Shown here: positions 24,485 through 33,737 of the stretch, piece after piece
How the letters are laid out: the number at the start of each line of letters is the position of its first letter
How positions within the stretch are numbered: the first letter of the stretch is position 1
Assembly (NCBI RefSeq): GCF_000295095.1
Contig: NZ_JH806634.1
Coordinates: 121,285-185,284 of the forward strand
From: Actinomyces timonensis DSM 23838
GTDB lineage: Bacteria; Actinomycetota; Actinomycetes; Actinomycetales; Actinomycetaceae
Length of the DNA: 64,000 nucleotides
Direction of reading: 5' to 3'
Notes under the pieces: model-generated
What the model was told of the DNA's origin: nothing
The model's input: only the letters and a program-made list of their open reading frames with translations
Database searches by the model: none
Made by a program: the position numbers and the translations under genes

Positions 24485-27400
24485 ATGAATGATGCTGTGA
24501 CCAGCCCTGACGAGGCCACTGCCGCGCTGGAGGCCCTGCACGCCGCCACCCCCGACCACGCCGCGGAGGAGGCCGAGGTCGAGACGATGGCCGACGGCGC
24601 CGGCCCCGCCGAGGGCGCGCCCGAGGTGGACGGGGCGCCCGACGCCGTCGATACGGACGAGGCTGGGGCTGACGGAGCCGATCGCGCCGCCGAGGCCGAG
24701 CCCGCCGACGACGATCACGACGAGGTCGAGGACACGATCCCCGACTTCGAGTTGCCCGAGGACGCCGCCATCGCGGCGAGAGCCCTTGCCATCGCCACCG
24801 CGGCCGACCGGATCGGCGTCCCCCTCCCGGAGGCCGCTCCCGAGACCGCGGTGGAGAGCGCCGAGCCCGAGGCAGCCGACGACGGCGGGGCTGAGGACGC
24901 TGATGGCGCCGAGTCCGCCGACGGCGCGGAGCGCGAGCCCGAGGGCGCGCCGGCCGAGGGCGGCGATGACGCGGCTGAGCAGGTTGAGGAGACTCCTGCT
25001 GGTCAGAGCGATGATGCTGTGGTCCTGCCCGTGGTCTCCAACGCCGCCGTCGCGGCCGCCGCCCTGGGCGTCATCACCGCCGCCGAGCGGGCCTTCCGCG
25101 CGTACGCCTCCGCCGACACCCCGGAGGACGCGCCTGACGAGGCCGAGGAGGACGGCGCCGCCGAGGATGAGGCCGAGTCCGCCGACGACGAGGCCGACAC
25201 CCTCGATGACGTCGTCGCTGCCGAGCCTGAATCCGCCGATGCCGACGGCGCGGATGAGCCGGAGGAGCCGACAGGGGACGCCGACGACGCAGAGGCCTCT
25301 GCCCATGGTGCGGAGGACGCCGCTGCGACCTCCGAGGATGAGGCTGTCGCTGACACCGAGCCCGCCGAGGAGGAGGCCGCGCCTACCAGCGCCGAGCCCT
25401 CTCACGCTCCTGCCGCGGAGCAGCCAGCTGAGGCCGAGGCCGAGGCCGCAGATGAGGAGCCCGCCGACGAGACCGCCGCGGACTCTGACGCTACCGAGCC
25501 CGCCGCTGTCGGCCCTGCCGCTGTCGGGGCCGCTGTGGCAGTGGCCGCTGGCGCCGCCGCGGCCGCCGCAGCCGCCGCGGCTCCGAGCCTCACGCTCCCC
25601 GAGACCGCCACCCCGGAGATCGCCTCCGAGGAGCCCGGCTCCGAGGCTGGCGCGGATGACGGGGCGGAGGCCGCCGATCGCGCTGACGCGGCTGAGGGGA
25701 CCAGCCGCGCCGCCGCTCTCCTCGCCCTGGCCAAGGGCTCCCTCCACAACCCCCGCCACCTCATGATCGCCGCGGCGGCCGCCGTCGCCGTCGTGTGGCT
25801 CGGCTCGGCCATCTGGACCACCCAGGCCCTCGCCGATGACTCGACCGTCGGCGGCGTGAGCGTCGGCGGGATGAGCCCCTCGGAGGCGAGGAGCGCCGTC
25901 GAGCAGTCCTTCGCGACGAGTCTGGCGCAGCCGGTCACGGTGACCGCTGGCGATAAGTCCGCTCAGATCACGCCCGCGGACTCCGGCGTGAGCGTGGATG
26001 CCAAGGCCAGCGTCGGCCGCCTCACGGGCTTCACCCTCAACCCGCTCACCATCATCGACCGCTTTGGCGGCGACTCGGTTCCCGCCACCACCTCGGTGGA
26101 CTCGGCCGCCCTCACCCGGAGCCTCAACAGCCACCTGGGCGAGCTCTCCTCGGGCACTGTCAACGCCGAGATCTCCCTGCAGGGCACCAAGCCCGTCGTC
26201 TCGCCGAGCCACGCGGGCGCCGGCGTCGACGTCGAGGCCTCCGTGGACGGCCTGTCCTCCGACTGGCCCCTGGACTCGTCCAGCATCACCCTCGCCGAGG
26301 GCACCACCCGCCCCGCCGTCACCGACGACGAGGCCCAGGCCTACGCCGACACCGTCATCACACCGGTCCTGTCCGCCCCCGTGACGATCACCGCCGATGG
26401 GGCGACGACGGCCGCGCCGGCCAACGGCACCCTCACTCTGAGCCCCCAGCAGCTCGCGCCGATGCTGCGCATCAGCTCCGAGACGGGTGAGCTGTCCGCC
26501 ACCGTCGACCCCGAGGCTCTGCGGCAGGCGGTCACCGGGGCGATGGGGTCCCAGATCGAGAGGGCCGCCGTCGAATCCGGATGGACCATCGAGGGACACG
26601 CCGACGCCACCCCCCAGTACGTGGCCCCCGTTGACGGCCTGACCATCGACACCGCCGCGCTGTCCACGGAGATCATCACCACCGGCAGTGCCCAGACGGA
26701 CGCCTCCCAGCGCACGGTCACCCTCCCGATGACCGCCTCCGCGCCGTCGTCCACCACCGCGCAGGCCGACTGGGGGATCAAGGAGGTCGTCGGCGAGTAC
26801 TCGACCCCCTTCTACGAGGACGCCGCGCGCACCCAGAACCTCACCGCCGGGGCCGCCGCGATCAATGGCGAGATCATCATGCCGGGCGCCACCTTCTCCA
26901 CGAATGACGCCCTGGAACCTGTGGATGCCGCCCACGGCTTCACCTACTCGGGAGTCATCCTCAACGGGGTCCACACCAATGCCTTCGGCGGCGGCCTGTC
27001 CCAGATCGGCACCACCGTCTTCAACGCCAGCTATGAGGCGGGGATGGACGACGTCGAGCACCACCCGCACTCCTACTGGTTCGAGCGCTACCCGGCCGGT
27101 CGTGAGGCGACTCTGTGGTCCCCGGAGAATGGGGAGGGTGAGGAGCTGGACGTCAAGTTCGCCAACTCGACCCCCTATCCCGCGCTTATCCAGGCGTGGG
27201 TGGCTGACGACCAGGTGCATGTGCGCCTGTGGTCCACGCACTACTACGACGTCTCGATCGTCTCCGGTGAGAAGGAGGGCTACACGCCCATCGGCACCAC
27301 CAACCGCTCCGGGCCCGGCTGCGAGCCCTACGGTGGGGGAGAGGGCGGCTTCTCCATCACGGTGACCCGGAACCGCAAGGCCCCGGACGGCACCGCCACC

Positions 27401-27697
27401 GAGGACGTCCTCCACACCACTTATGGCCCGGACAACGCCGTGACCTGTTCCGGCGGGGGTGGCGGGCAGGCCCAGGCCTCCGCGGCGCAGTCAGGGCAGG
27501 CCCAGAGCCCGGGCGGGTCGTCCCAGACGAGCGCGCAGGGCCAGCAGGCGCCCTCGGGCGGATCATCCTCGGCGCCGGACTCCGCGGGCTCTCCTCAGGC
27601 GTCCACGCCCGACGCCGCCCCCGCGGCGCCCCAGCCGCAGGACGCCGCTCCCGCGCCCGCCCCGGCGCCCGCTCCCCAGTCGACGACGGCGGCCTAG
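24485..27697 (+). CDS. VanW-family membrane protein with giant acidic N-terminus
   Basis: Encodes 1070 residues. Residues 1-410 are an Asp/Glu/Ala-rich low-complexity cytosolic domain with two similar amphipathic segments (AAIAARALAIATAADRI at 94-110 and AAVAAAALGVITAAERAF at 187-204) and a poly-Ala stretch (341-366). A single membrane helix lies at about 425-445. Outside it are repeated SVGGMSPSEAR-type peptidoglycan-binding-4-like domains (about 450-780), then the VanW domain (about 790-925: INGEIIMPGATFSTNDAL, GGGLSQIGTTVFNA, HHPHSYWFERYPAGREAT) and a Ser/Gln/Pro-rich tail. VanW is tied to envelope homeostasis, but its reaction is unknown. GGAGG precedes ATG 24485. A perfect hairpin spans the stop codon. 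Confidence 0.88.
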   Translation: MNDAVTSPDEATAALEALHAATPDHAAEEAEVETMADGAGPAEGAPEVDGAPDAVDTDEAGADGADRAAEAEPADDDHDEVEDTIPDFELPEDAAIAARALAIATAADRIGVPLPEAAPETAVESAEPEAADDGGAEDADGAESADGAEREPEGAPAEGGDDAAEQVEETPAGQSDDAVVLPVVSNAAVAAAALGVITAAERAFRAYASADTPEDAPDEAEEDGAAEDEAESADDEADTLDDVVAAEPESADADGADEPEEPTGDADDAEASAHGAEDAAATSEDEAVADTEPAEEEAAPTSAEPSHAPAAEQPAEAEAEAADEEPADETAADSDATEPAAVGPAAVGAAVAVAAGAAAAAAAAAAPSLTLPETATPEIASEEPGSEAGADDGAEAADRADAAEGTSRAAALLALAKGSLHNPRHLMIAAAAAVAVVWLGSAIWTTQALADDSTVGGVSVGGMSPSEARSAVEQSFATSLAQPVTVTAGDKSAQITPADSGVSVDAKASVGRLTGFTLNPLTIIDRFGGDSVPATTSVDSAALTRSLNSHLGELSSGTVNAEISLQGTKPVVSPSHAGAGVDVEASVDGLSSDWPLDSSSITLAEGTTRPAVTDDEAQAYADTVITPVLSAPVTITADGATTAAPANGTLTLSPQQLAPMLRISSETGELSATVDPEALRQAVTGAMGSQIERAAVESGWTIEGHADATPQYVAPVDGLTIDTAALSTEIITTGSAQTDASQRTVTLPMTASAPSSTTAQADWGIKEVVGEYSTPFYEDAARTQNLTAGAAAINGEIIMPGATFSTNDALEPVDAAHGFTYSGVILNGVHTNAFGGGLSQIGTTVFNASYEAGMDDVEHHPHSYWFERYPAGREATLWSPENGEGEELDVKFANSTPYPALIQAWVADDQVHVRLWSTHYYDVSIVSGEKEGYTPIGTTNRSGPGCEPYGGGEGGFSITVTRNRKAPDGTATEDVLHTTYGPDNAVTCSGGGGGQAQASAAQSGQAQSPGGSSQTSAQGQQAPSGGSSSAPDSAGSPQASTPDAAPAAPQPQDAAPAPAPAPAPQSTTAA

Positions 27698-27726
27698 ATC
27701 GCCCCCGGCGCCGGGGGCGATCTAGG
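27693..27726 (+). terminator. Perfect 34-nt palindrome spanning the vanW-gene stop
   Basis: Bases 27693-27726 are exactly self-complementary, centred on GGCGCC, and include the TAG stop (27695-27697). A 17-bp stem is expected, making a strong terminator without T-run. Confidence 0.7.
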
Positions 27727-27853
27727 GCAGAAGGACTAGCCCAGACTGGCCGGGACTGGCCAGGCCGCGCCCGCAGCGCGACGAGGCGGTGGATGTGGGC
27801 CGGGAGCGCGCGGGCGCGAGTGCCCGGCACCGCATCAGGCCTCCGGGGAGTCC

Positions 27854-28054
27854 TCAGCCCCGCCGCGAGGACCGCGCGATGCGCACCCCGACCGCCGCTG
27901 ACAGCGCGCAGGCCACCACGATGATCGCGGTGAGCCCCGTGGCCGAGGGCCTGAAGAGATAGACCGCCGCGGCGACAATGACGAGGGTCGCGACGCCGCA
28001 GCCGACGATCGCCAACAGCGCCTGCGGGCCCCGGACTCGATCCGGCCGCATCAT
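27854..28054 (-). CDS. Small two-helix membrane protein
   Basis: Encodes 66 residues: MMRPDRVRGP, a helix ALLAIVGCGVATLVIVAAAVYLF, a short loop, a second helix TGLTAIIVVACALSAAVGVRIA and a basic end. ATG 28054 is chosen because GGAG lies 5 nt before it; a longer frame to 28174 exists without initiation signals. It resembles no named family that I can recognise. The gene is a plausible small membrane protein standing alone between vanW-type gene and fdxA. Confidence 0.5.
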   Translation of the reverse strand: MMRPDRVRGPQALLAIVGCGVATLVIVAAAVYLFRPSATGLTAIIVVACALSAAVGVRIARSSRRG

Positions 28055-28342
28055 CGGCACTCCGTTCCGGGCTCCTGAACGCATCGCTGCCGCAGGATGG
28101 CGGCGAGAACATGCCGCTGTGGCTCGATCACGATCAGCCTCCTTGATGATCGGAGCTGCTACTGTCCGCGCCACTCAGCCTAGCCTGGCGAGTGGGCTCG
28201 ACGCCGGTTAGCCGGGTCGAATGGGCGTGCCAGCCGCCACTGTCGGGCCGTGTTGGGGATTTGGGCCTGGCGGGGGAATACTTGCCCTTGATCGGACGCC
28301 GCCGAGGATCGGCGCCGGGCCCTAGCCGAGAGGAACCCTGCC

Positions 28343-28696
28343 ATGACATACGTCATCGCCCAGCCGTGCGTGGATGTCAAGGATCGCGCCTGCGTTGACG
28401 AGTGTCCGGTGGACTGCATCTACGAGGGCGAGCGGAGCCTGTACATCAACGCCGACGAGTGCGTGGACTGCGGCGCCTGCGAGCCCGTGTGCCCCACGGA
28501 GGCGATCTTCTACGAGGACGACGTCCCCGAGGAATGGGCGGACTACACCCGCGCCAACATCGACTTCTTCGAGTTGCGCGGCCTCGGCTCGCCCGGCGGC
28601 GCCCAGAAGACCGGCGCCCTGGACTACGACGACCCCATGATCGCCGCTCTGCCCCCGCAGAACGAGGAGTACCGCGCCGAGCACGGCCTCGACTGA
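28343..28696 (+). CDS. fdxA: 7Fe ferredoxin (3Fe-4S/4Fe-4S)
   Basis: Encodes 117 residues, close to mycobacterial FdxA. Cys9, Cys17, Cys21, Cys25 and the second set Cys40, Cys43, Cys46 and Cys50 ([12 protein letters not shown]) bind one 3Fe-4S and one 4Fe-4S cluster. The long C-terminal tail contains [10 protein letters not shown] and [11 protein letters not shown] as in actinobacterial homologues. It carries electrons for unspecified redox enzymes. RBS GAGAGGA lies upstream. In many actinobacteria fdxA is next to dapC; here about 1.7 kb of foreign-looking DNA lies between them. Confidence 0.95.
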   Translation: MTYVIAQPCVDVKDRACVDECPVDCIYEGERSLYINADECVDCGACEPVCPTEAIFYEDDVPEEWADYTRANIDFFELRGLGSPGGAQKTGALDYDDPMIAALPPQNEEYRAEHGLD

Positions 28697-28840
28697 GCGC
28701 ACTCGTCGGAGCGGCGGGACCGCGGCGTAGGGAAGGGCTGCCATGGATGTTCGATTCACCTTCCGCGTGCTCAGGTCGCTGGACCTTGGGTCGTTCAGTG
28801 GCAGAGTTCCTGAAGAGCTGAGCGGCACGATCTGCGTTCT

Positions 28841-29803
28841 TTGGTGAACACGGGCCTTGATGGACTGCAGCACCCGCTTCTCGATGACGCGCGGAGGATC
28901 CTCGACTCCGGCGGTTGTGGGACGACTCATCGCCAAGCCACTCAATCGGCGGGCAGGCGGGTCTGGGAGATCCGTATGTCTGGAGGAGCCGCCTGGCGAG
29001 GAGCCCTCGTGCTGGAAGGCGACGTGGGCTGGATTGTCCACGTCGATCAGCATGACAAGTTCCATTCAACGGTCGCCGGCGTTCTCAAGGCGTCCACCGC
29101 TGAGGCGTGGATGCCCAGGAGACTCGACCGCGACGTGCTTGCGCAGGACCTGGAGCGCCGTCGCCTGCGCGAGGTCCGGCGAGTCATGGTGGAGCAGTTC
29201 GTCGACGTGTTGGTCCAGGCTTCGCGGACACCGGATCAACCCGTGCTTTCCAGTGTTCAGACGGCCTCTGCTGAGTCTCCTCGCCGTATACCGATCGAAG
29301 CGATCATCGTGCCTGGGGAGGCGTCGGACGTCGCGTGGGAACAGGCGCACGAGCATGACGCACTGGTCGAGGTCTTGATGACAGTCGGGTTCCGTGAAGA
29401 TCCTCTTGTGCGCACATCCCTGGAGGAGTTCCTCCAGTGGCTTGGCGAAGGGAGAGTCGATTCGGTTGTCACGCCGGACGGTCGAGGCCTCGCTTTTTAC
29501 ATCGAGGTGCCATATAGCCGTCTGGTGGCACTCGCGGCCTCGGAGAGGGTCGACTGTGATGTGGCTGGTAGGTTGGAGGTTCTCAAGGCTCCCACCCATG
29601 TGCACTACGTGAGAAAGGGCCTCATAGCGGAGAGCGTCTACGAGGGCTCTGCGCTCAGGGCGTTGTGCGGTAGGTGGTTCGTGCGGAAATGCGGCGAGGA
29701 ATCGGGGCTGCCGATCTGCCCCGACTGCGAACGCCGCCTGCCTGTTGCCCGGGAAGTTCTAGATCATCTTACGAAGATGGTTCAAGATCCTCTAGGTCCT
29801 TGA
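28841..29803 (+). CDS. Uncharacterised protein with C-terminal DUF3039-like zinc module
   Basis: Encodes 320 residues. Residues about 250-305 match the DUF3039 pattern: HVHYVRKGLIAESVYEGSALRALCGRWFV followed by LPICPDCERR, giving a His/Cys set likely to bind zinc. The N-terminal 170 residues (RRVWEIRMSGGAAWRGALVLEGDVGWIVHVDQHDKF) form a compact domain of unknown type; residues 170-240 contain EVLMTVGFREDPLVRTSLEEFLQWLGEG. Base composition is visibly less GC-rich than neighbours. It is convergent with, and overlaps by 35 bp, a lone antitoxin-like HTH gene. It may be cargo of a mobile insertion; a toxin role would be speculation. The GTG at 28841 is a tentative start. Confidence 0.5.
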   Translation: MVNTGLDGLQHPLLDDARRILDSGGCGTTHRQATQSAGRRVWEIRMSGGAAWRGALVLEGDVGWIVHVDQHDKFHSTVAGVLKASTAEAWMPRRLDRDVLAQDLERRRLREVRRVMVEQFVDVLVQASRTPDQPVLSSVQTASAESPRRIPIEAIIVPGEASDVAWEQAHEHDALVEVLMTVGFREDPLVRTSLEEFLQWLGEGRVDSVVTPDGRGLAFYIEVPYSRLVALAASERVDCDVAGRLEVLKAPTHVHYVRKGLIAESVYEGSALRALCGRWFVRKCGEESGLPICPDCERRLPVAREVLDHLTKMVQDPLGP

Positions 29804-30233
29804 GGGCCTGCGGGGAAAGCGGAGCCTCCTCGTTCACGGCGGCCTGGAGCATCTCCTCCTTGTGGGCGAGGTCGTACGCCATCTGCGCGCTCGCCTCCTC
29901 GCGGCGCTTGATGTAGTCGAGGACCTCGGGGGTTGGGATGCGGCGATCCTTGCCAACGTAGTGGAAGGCTAGGAGTCCCCGGTCCATGAGCTTGTAGACG
30001 CTCGGGCGGCTCATGCCCAGTGCCTTGGCCGCCTGCGTGGGCGTCAGGGGCTGGTCCAGGCGGAGAACTGCGACATCGGCACCGTTCTCGAGGGACACAA
30101 TGAGGTTCTCAAGCAGGATCGCCAACGGGTCGTCCTGGGGGAGCCCCTGCGCGGTGCGCGCGAGTGCCTCAAGGCTCTGCGAGTCGAGCGATGAGGCCTC
30201 GACGGTGATGAGGGATGCTGTCTTGACTGCCAT
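29769..30233 (-). CDS. HTH (excisionase/MerR-like) antitoxin-type regulator
   Basis: Encodes 154 residues. The DNA-binding segment LTPTQAAKALGMSRPSVYKLMDRGLLAFHYVGKDRRIPTPEVLDYIKRR (about residues 62-110) is the excisionase-family winged helix found in VapB-like antitoxins of actinobacteria. The N-terminus (SLITVEASSLDSQSLEALART) and C-terminal helix (MAYDLAHKEEMLQAAVNEEAP) fit that group. Such genes normally precede a PIN-domain toxin, but none follows here. ATG 30233 has GAGGTGAACCC upstream. Two perfect palindromes about 110-130 bp upstream (30342-30362) may be its operator. Confidence 0.75.
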   Translation of the reverse strand: MAVKTASLITVEASSLDSQSLEALARTAQGLPQDDPLAILLENLIVSLENGADVAVLRLDQPLTPTQAAKALGMSRPSVYKLMDRGLLAFHYVGKDRRIPTPEVLDYIKRREEASAQMAYDLAHKEEMLQAAVNEEAPLSPQALKDLEDLEPSS

Positions 30234-30341
30234 GGGTTCACCTCGCTGGTGATGGGGCGCGTGGTTCCAGGGGGTGCGCGAGTGTCGTGCCTGGCGGATG
30301 GCGCGTGGAGAGGGCGGCTGACGTCGTAACTGTAGCATCTG

Positions 30342-30362
30342 AGATATCTGTATTACATGTAA
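30342..30362. promoter_or_regulatory. Twin palindromes upstream of the antitoxin-like gene
   Basis: AGATATCT (30342-30349) and TTACATGTAA (30353-30362) are perfect palindromes with centres 12 bp apart, in unusually AT-rich DNA between the HTH gene and dapC. Paired half-turn-spaced palindromes are typical of antitoxin autoregulation sites. Confidence 0.5.
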
Positions 30363-30400
30363 ATGCGAGTGATCATCTCCTCACGGGGGACAATGCGCGT

Positions 30401-31606
30401 GTGACCACCTCGCCTGCCCTCCCGCGTCCCCTCGCCCTCCCGGACTTCCCCTGGGACACGCTCGCCCCCTACCGGGCGCGCGCCGCCGAGCACCCCGGCG
30501 GCGTCGTCGACCTCGCCGTGGGCACCCCCGTGGACGACACCCCCGCGATCGCCCGCGAGGCCCTGGCAGCGGCCTCCAACGCCCCCGGCTACCCCGCCGC
30601 CGTCGGCACCCCCGCCCTGCGCGCCGCCATCATCGACTGGGCCGCCCGCCGCCGCGGCGTCACCGGCCTGACCGACGCGCACGTCATCCCCACGATCGGC
30701 TCCAAGGAGTCCGTCGCCCTCCTGCCCCTCCATCTCGGCGCGCGCCCCGGCGACCTCGTCCTCCACCCCCGCGCCGCCTACCCCACCTACGACGTCGGCG
30801 CCCGCATCGCCGGGGCCACCCCCGTCCCCGTCGACACCGACGCCGACCCCGCTACCTGGGAGCTCCCCGACGGCGCGGGCACCCCCGAGCATCCGATCGT
30901 CATGATCTGGCTCAACAGCCCCGGCAACCCCGATGGCCACGTCCTCGACGTCGCCCAGCTCGCCCGGATCATCGCCTGGGCGCGCGAGCGCGGCGCCGTC
31001 GTCGCCTCCGACGAGTGCTACGCCGAGCTCGGCTGGGAGGCCCCCTGGGACACCGAGCCGATTCCTAGCCTCCTCGACCCCCGGGCCACAGGAGGGGACC
31101 TGAGCGGGCTGCTCGCCCTCTACTCCCTGTCCAAGCAGTCCAACCTCGCCGGCTACCGCGCCGCCCTCCTCGCCGGGGACCCCGCGCTCGTCGGCGCCGT
31201 CACCGAGATCCGCAAGCACACCGGGATGCTCCCACCCGCCCCGATCCAGGCCGCCATGACCGCCGCCCTCGCCGACGACGAGCACGTCACCGCGCAGCGG
31301 GATGTCTACCGCGCCCGCCGCGAGGCGCTCGTCGGGGCGACGGCGGCCGCCGGCCTCGTGCGCGACCCCGCCTCCGTGGCGGGCCTCTACCTGTGGCTCG
31401 GCCTGCCCGAGGGCGCGGCGCCACGGGGCGCCTACGAGCTCGTCGGCGCCTTCGCCGAGCTCGGGATCGTCGTCGCCCCCGGTGACTTCTACGGCGAGGC
31501 CGGCGCCGGGCGCGTGCGCATGAGCCTGACCGACACCGACGAGCGCGTCGCGGCGGCCTGCGAGCGGCTGCGCTCGCCGCGCGCCGCCGAGCTCTTCGCC
31601 TCCTGA
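30401..31606 (+). CDS. dapC: Succinyldiaminopimelate transaminase DapC
   Basis: Encodes 401 residues, a class I/II PLP aminotransferase: VDLAVGTPVDDTP, PGYPAAVGTPALRAAI, IPTIGSKESVALLPLHLGARPGD, the NSPGNPDG and DECYAELGWE motifs, and the lysine in YSLSKQSNLAGYRAA. The sequence fits actinobacterial DapC, which makes N-succinyl-LL-diaminopimelate in the lysine and peptidoglycan pathway. dapD, the preceding step, is 2.1 kb downstream. GTG 30401 has GACAAT 6 nt before it. Separation from fdxA by an insertion means it needs this promoter of its own. Confidence 0.9.
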   Translation: MTTSPALPRPLALPDFPWDTLAPYRARAAEHPGGVVDLAVGTPVDDTPAIAREALAAASNAPGYPAAVGTPALRAAIIDWAARRRGVTGLTDAHVIPTIGSKESVALLPLHLGARPGDLVLHPRAAYPTYDVGARIAGATPVPVDTDADPATWELPDGAGTPEHPIVMIWLNSPGNPDGHVLDVAQLARIIAWARERGAVVASDECYAELGWEAPWDTEPIPSLLDPRATGGDLSGLLALYSLSKQSNLAGYRAALLAGDPALVGAVTEIRKHTGMLPPAPIQAAMTAALADDEHVTAQRDVYRARREALVGATAAAGLVRDPASVAGLYLWLGLPEGAAPRGAYELVGAFAELGIVVAPGDFYGEAGAGRVRMSLTDTDERVAAACERLRSPRAAELFAS

Positions 31607-31720
31607 GAGGTGACGCGGAGGTGACGGCGCGATCGCTACAGTGAGTCGGACCCTGGGGACCCAGGCCCACCGGCTCGAGGCGCCCGCCCGCGCGGAGCGC
31701 CGAACAGTGAGGAGACCGAT

Positions 31721-33142
<1,422 letters not shown>

Positions 33143-33196
33143 GGCGGGGCCCACGTGGCGGGAGCGGCTTCTTGAGAGCGCCGTCTTGAGATAGCG

Positions 33197-33352
33197 TTAC
33201 TCGGGTAGAAGGTGCTCCAGAACCTCGATCAGCGGCGGAATATCGTGCTCGAGCATCGACCAGACGCGTCTGTGATCGACCGAGTCGTAACCATGCGCGA
33301 TCACGTTCCTCGTCGTGCGGCTTGCAAGGCGTCCCAGAGGTGCGCCGGTGTG
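33197..33352 (-). pseudogene. hepT: HepT toxin remnant (C-terminal fragment)
   Basis: Starting directly after the antitoxin stop codon and in the same frame as it, 51 codons encode the end of a HepT/HEPN toxin. The catalytic RX4HXY motif is intact (RNVIAHGY) and is followed by the typical VWSMLEHDIPPLIEVLEHLLPE. A full HepT is about 110 residues, so the N-terminal half, including the start, is lost and no start codon is apparent. The fragment is probably a decayed toxin. Confidence 0.75.
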
Positions 33353-33658
33353 TCAGGCAGCATAGAGCTCCTGGGCGGTGCTCAGAACTGTGCGGGCGAT
33401 ATACGGGTTGCGCAGTTGCTCCGCGTCGACCAAGTCGACGGGCGCTCCTACACTGCTTTCAAGGTCGCTGCGCAGTGAGAAGAATGCATGGAATGTCCTC
33501 TCGGCGTCGGGCTTGTAGTCGACCAGTAGGTCGATGTCGCTGTGGGACGGATCGAATCTATCGGTCAGAGCCGAGCCGAAGAGACGCAGGCGAGCGACGC
33601 CGTGATGCTCGCAGGCGCGTGTGATCGCCTCGCGATCCAGTGCTAGGAGGGGGCTCAT
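33353..33658 (-). CDS. mntA: MntA-type nucleotidyltransferase antitoxin
   Basis: Encodes 101 residues of the minimal nucleotidyltransferase (MNT) fold: LRLFGSALTDRFDPSHSDIDLLVDY contains GS followed by the DxD metal motif. MntA antitoxins AMPylate HepT toxins to silence them. The C-terminus PYIARTVLSTAQELYAA matches complete members, so the gene looks intact although its partner downstream is a fragment. It forms a two-gene remnant in lower-GC DNA. Confidence 0.85.
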   Translation of the reverse strand: MSPLLALDREAITRACEHHGVARLRLFGSALTDRFDPSHSDIDLLVDYKPDAERTFHAFFSLRSDLESSVGAPVDLVDAEQLRNPYIARTVLSTAQELYAA

Positions 33659-33737
33659 TCCCGCATCATCTCATCTCGTGTGGCACGAGACCAGGCAGGG
33701 CTGAGCTCAAGTCCCCGGCAGGGAGCTCGGCTCCCGC

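Noticed and set aside
22446-24485. A 679-codon open frame on the minus strand opposite typA
   Set aside because: It is a by-product of GC-rich third positions; the protein is Gly/Val/Leu/Asp-rich without motifs, whereas typA on the plus strand has complete GTPase motifs. The same applies to the long antisense frames opposite menB, arcA, vanW-type and dapC genes.
28195-28250. tRNA-like GGGTCGAATGG segment before fdxA
   Set aside because: No acceptor stem or anticodon arm can be folded around it; no tRNA was found anywhere in the window.
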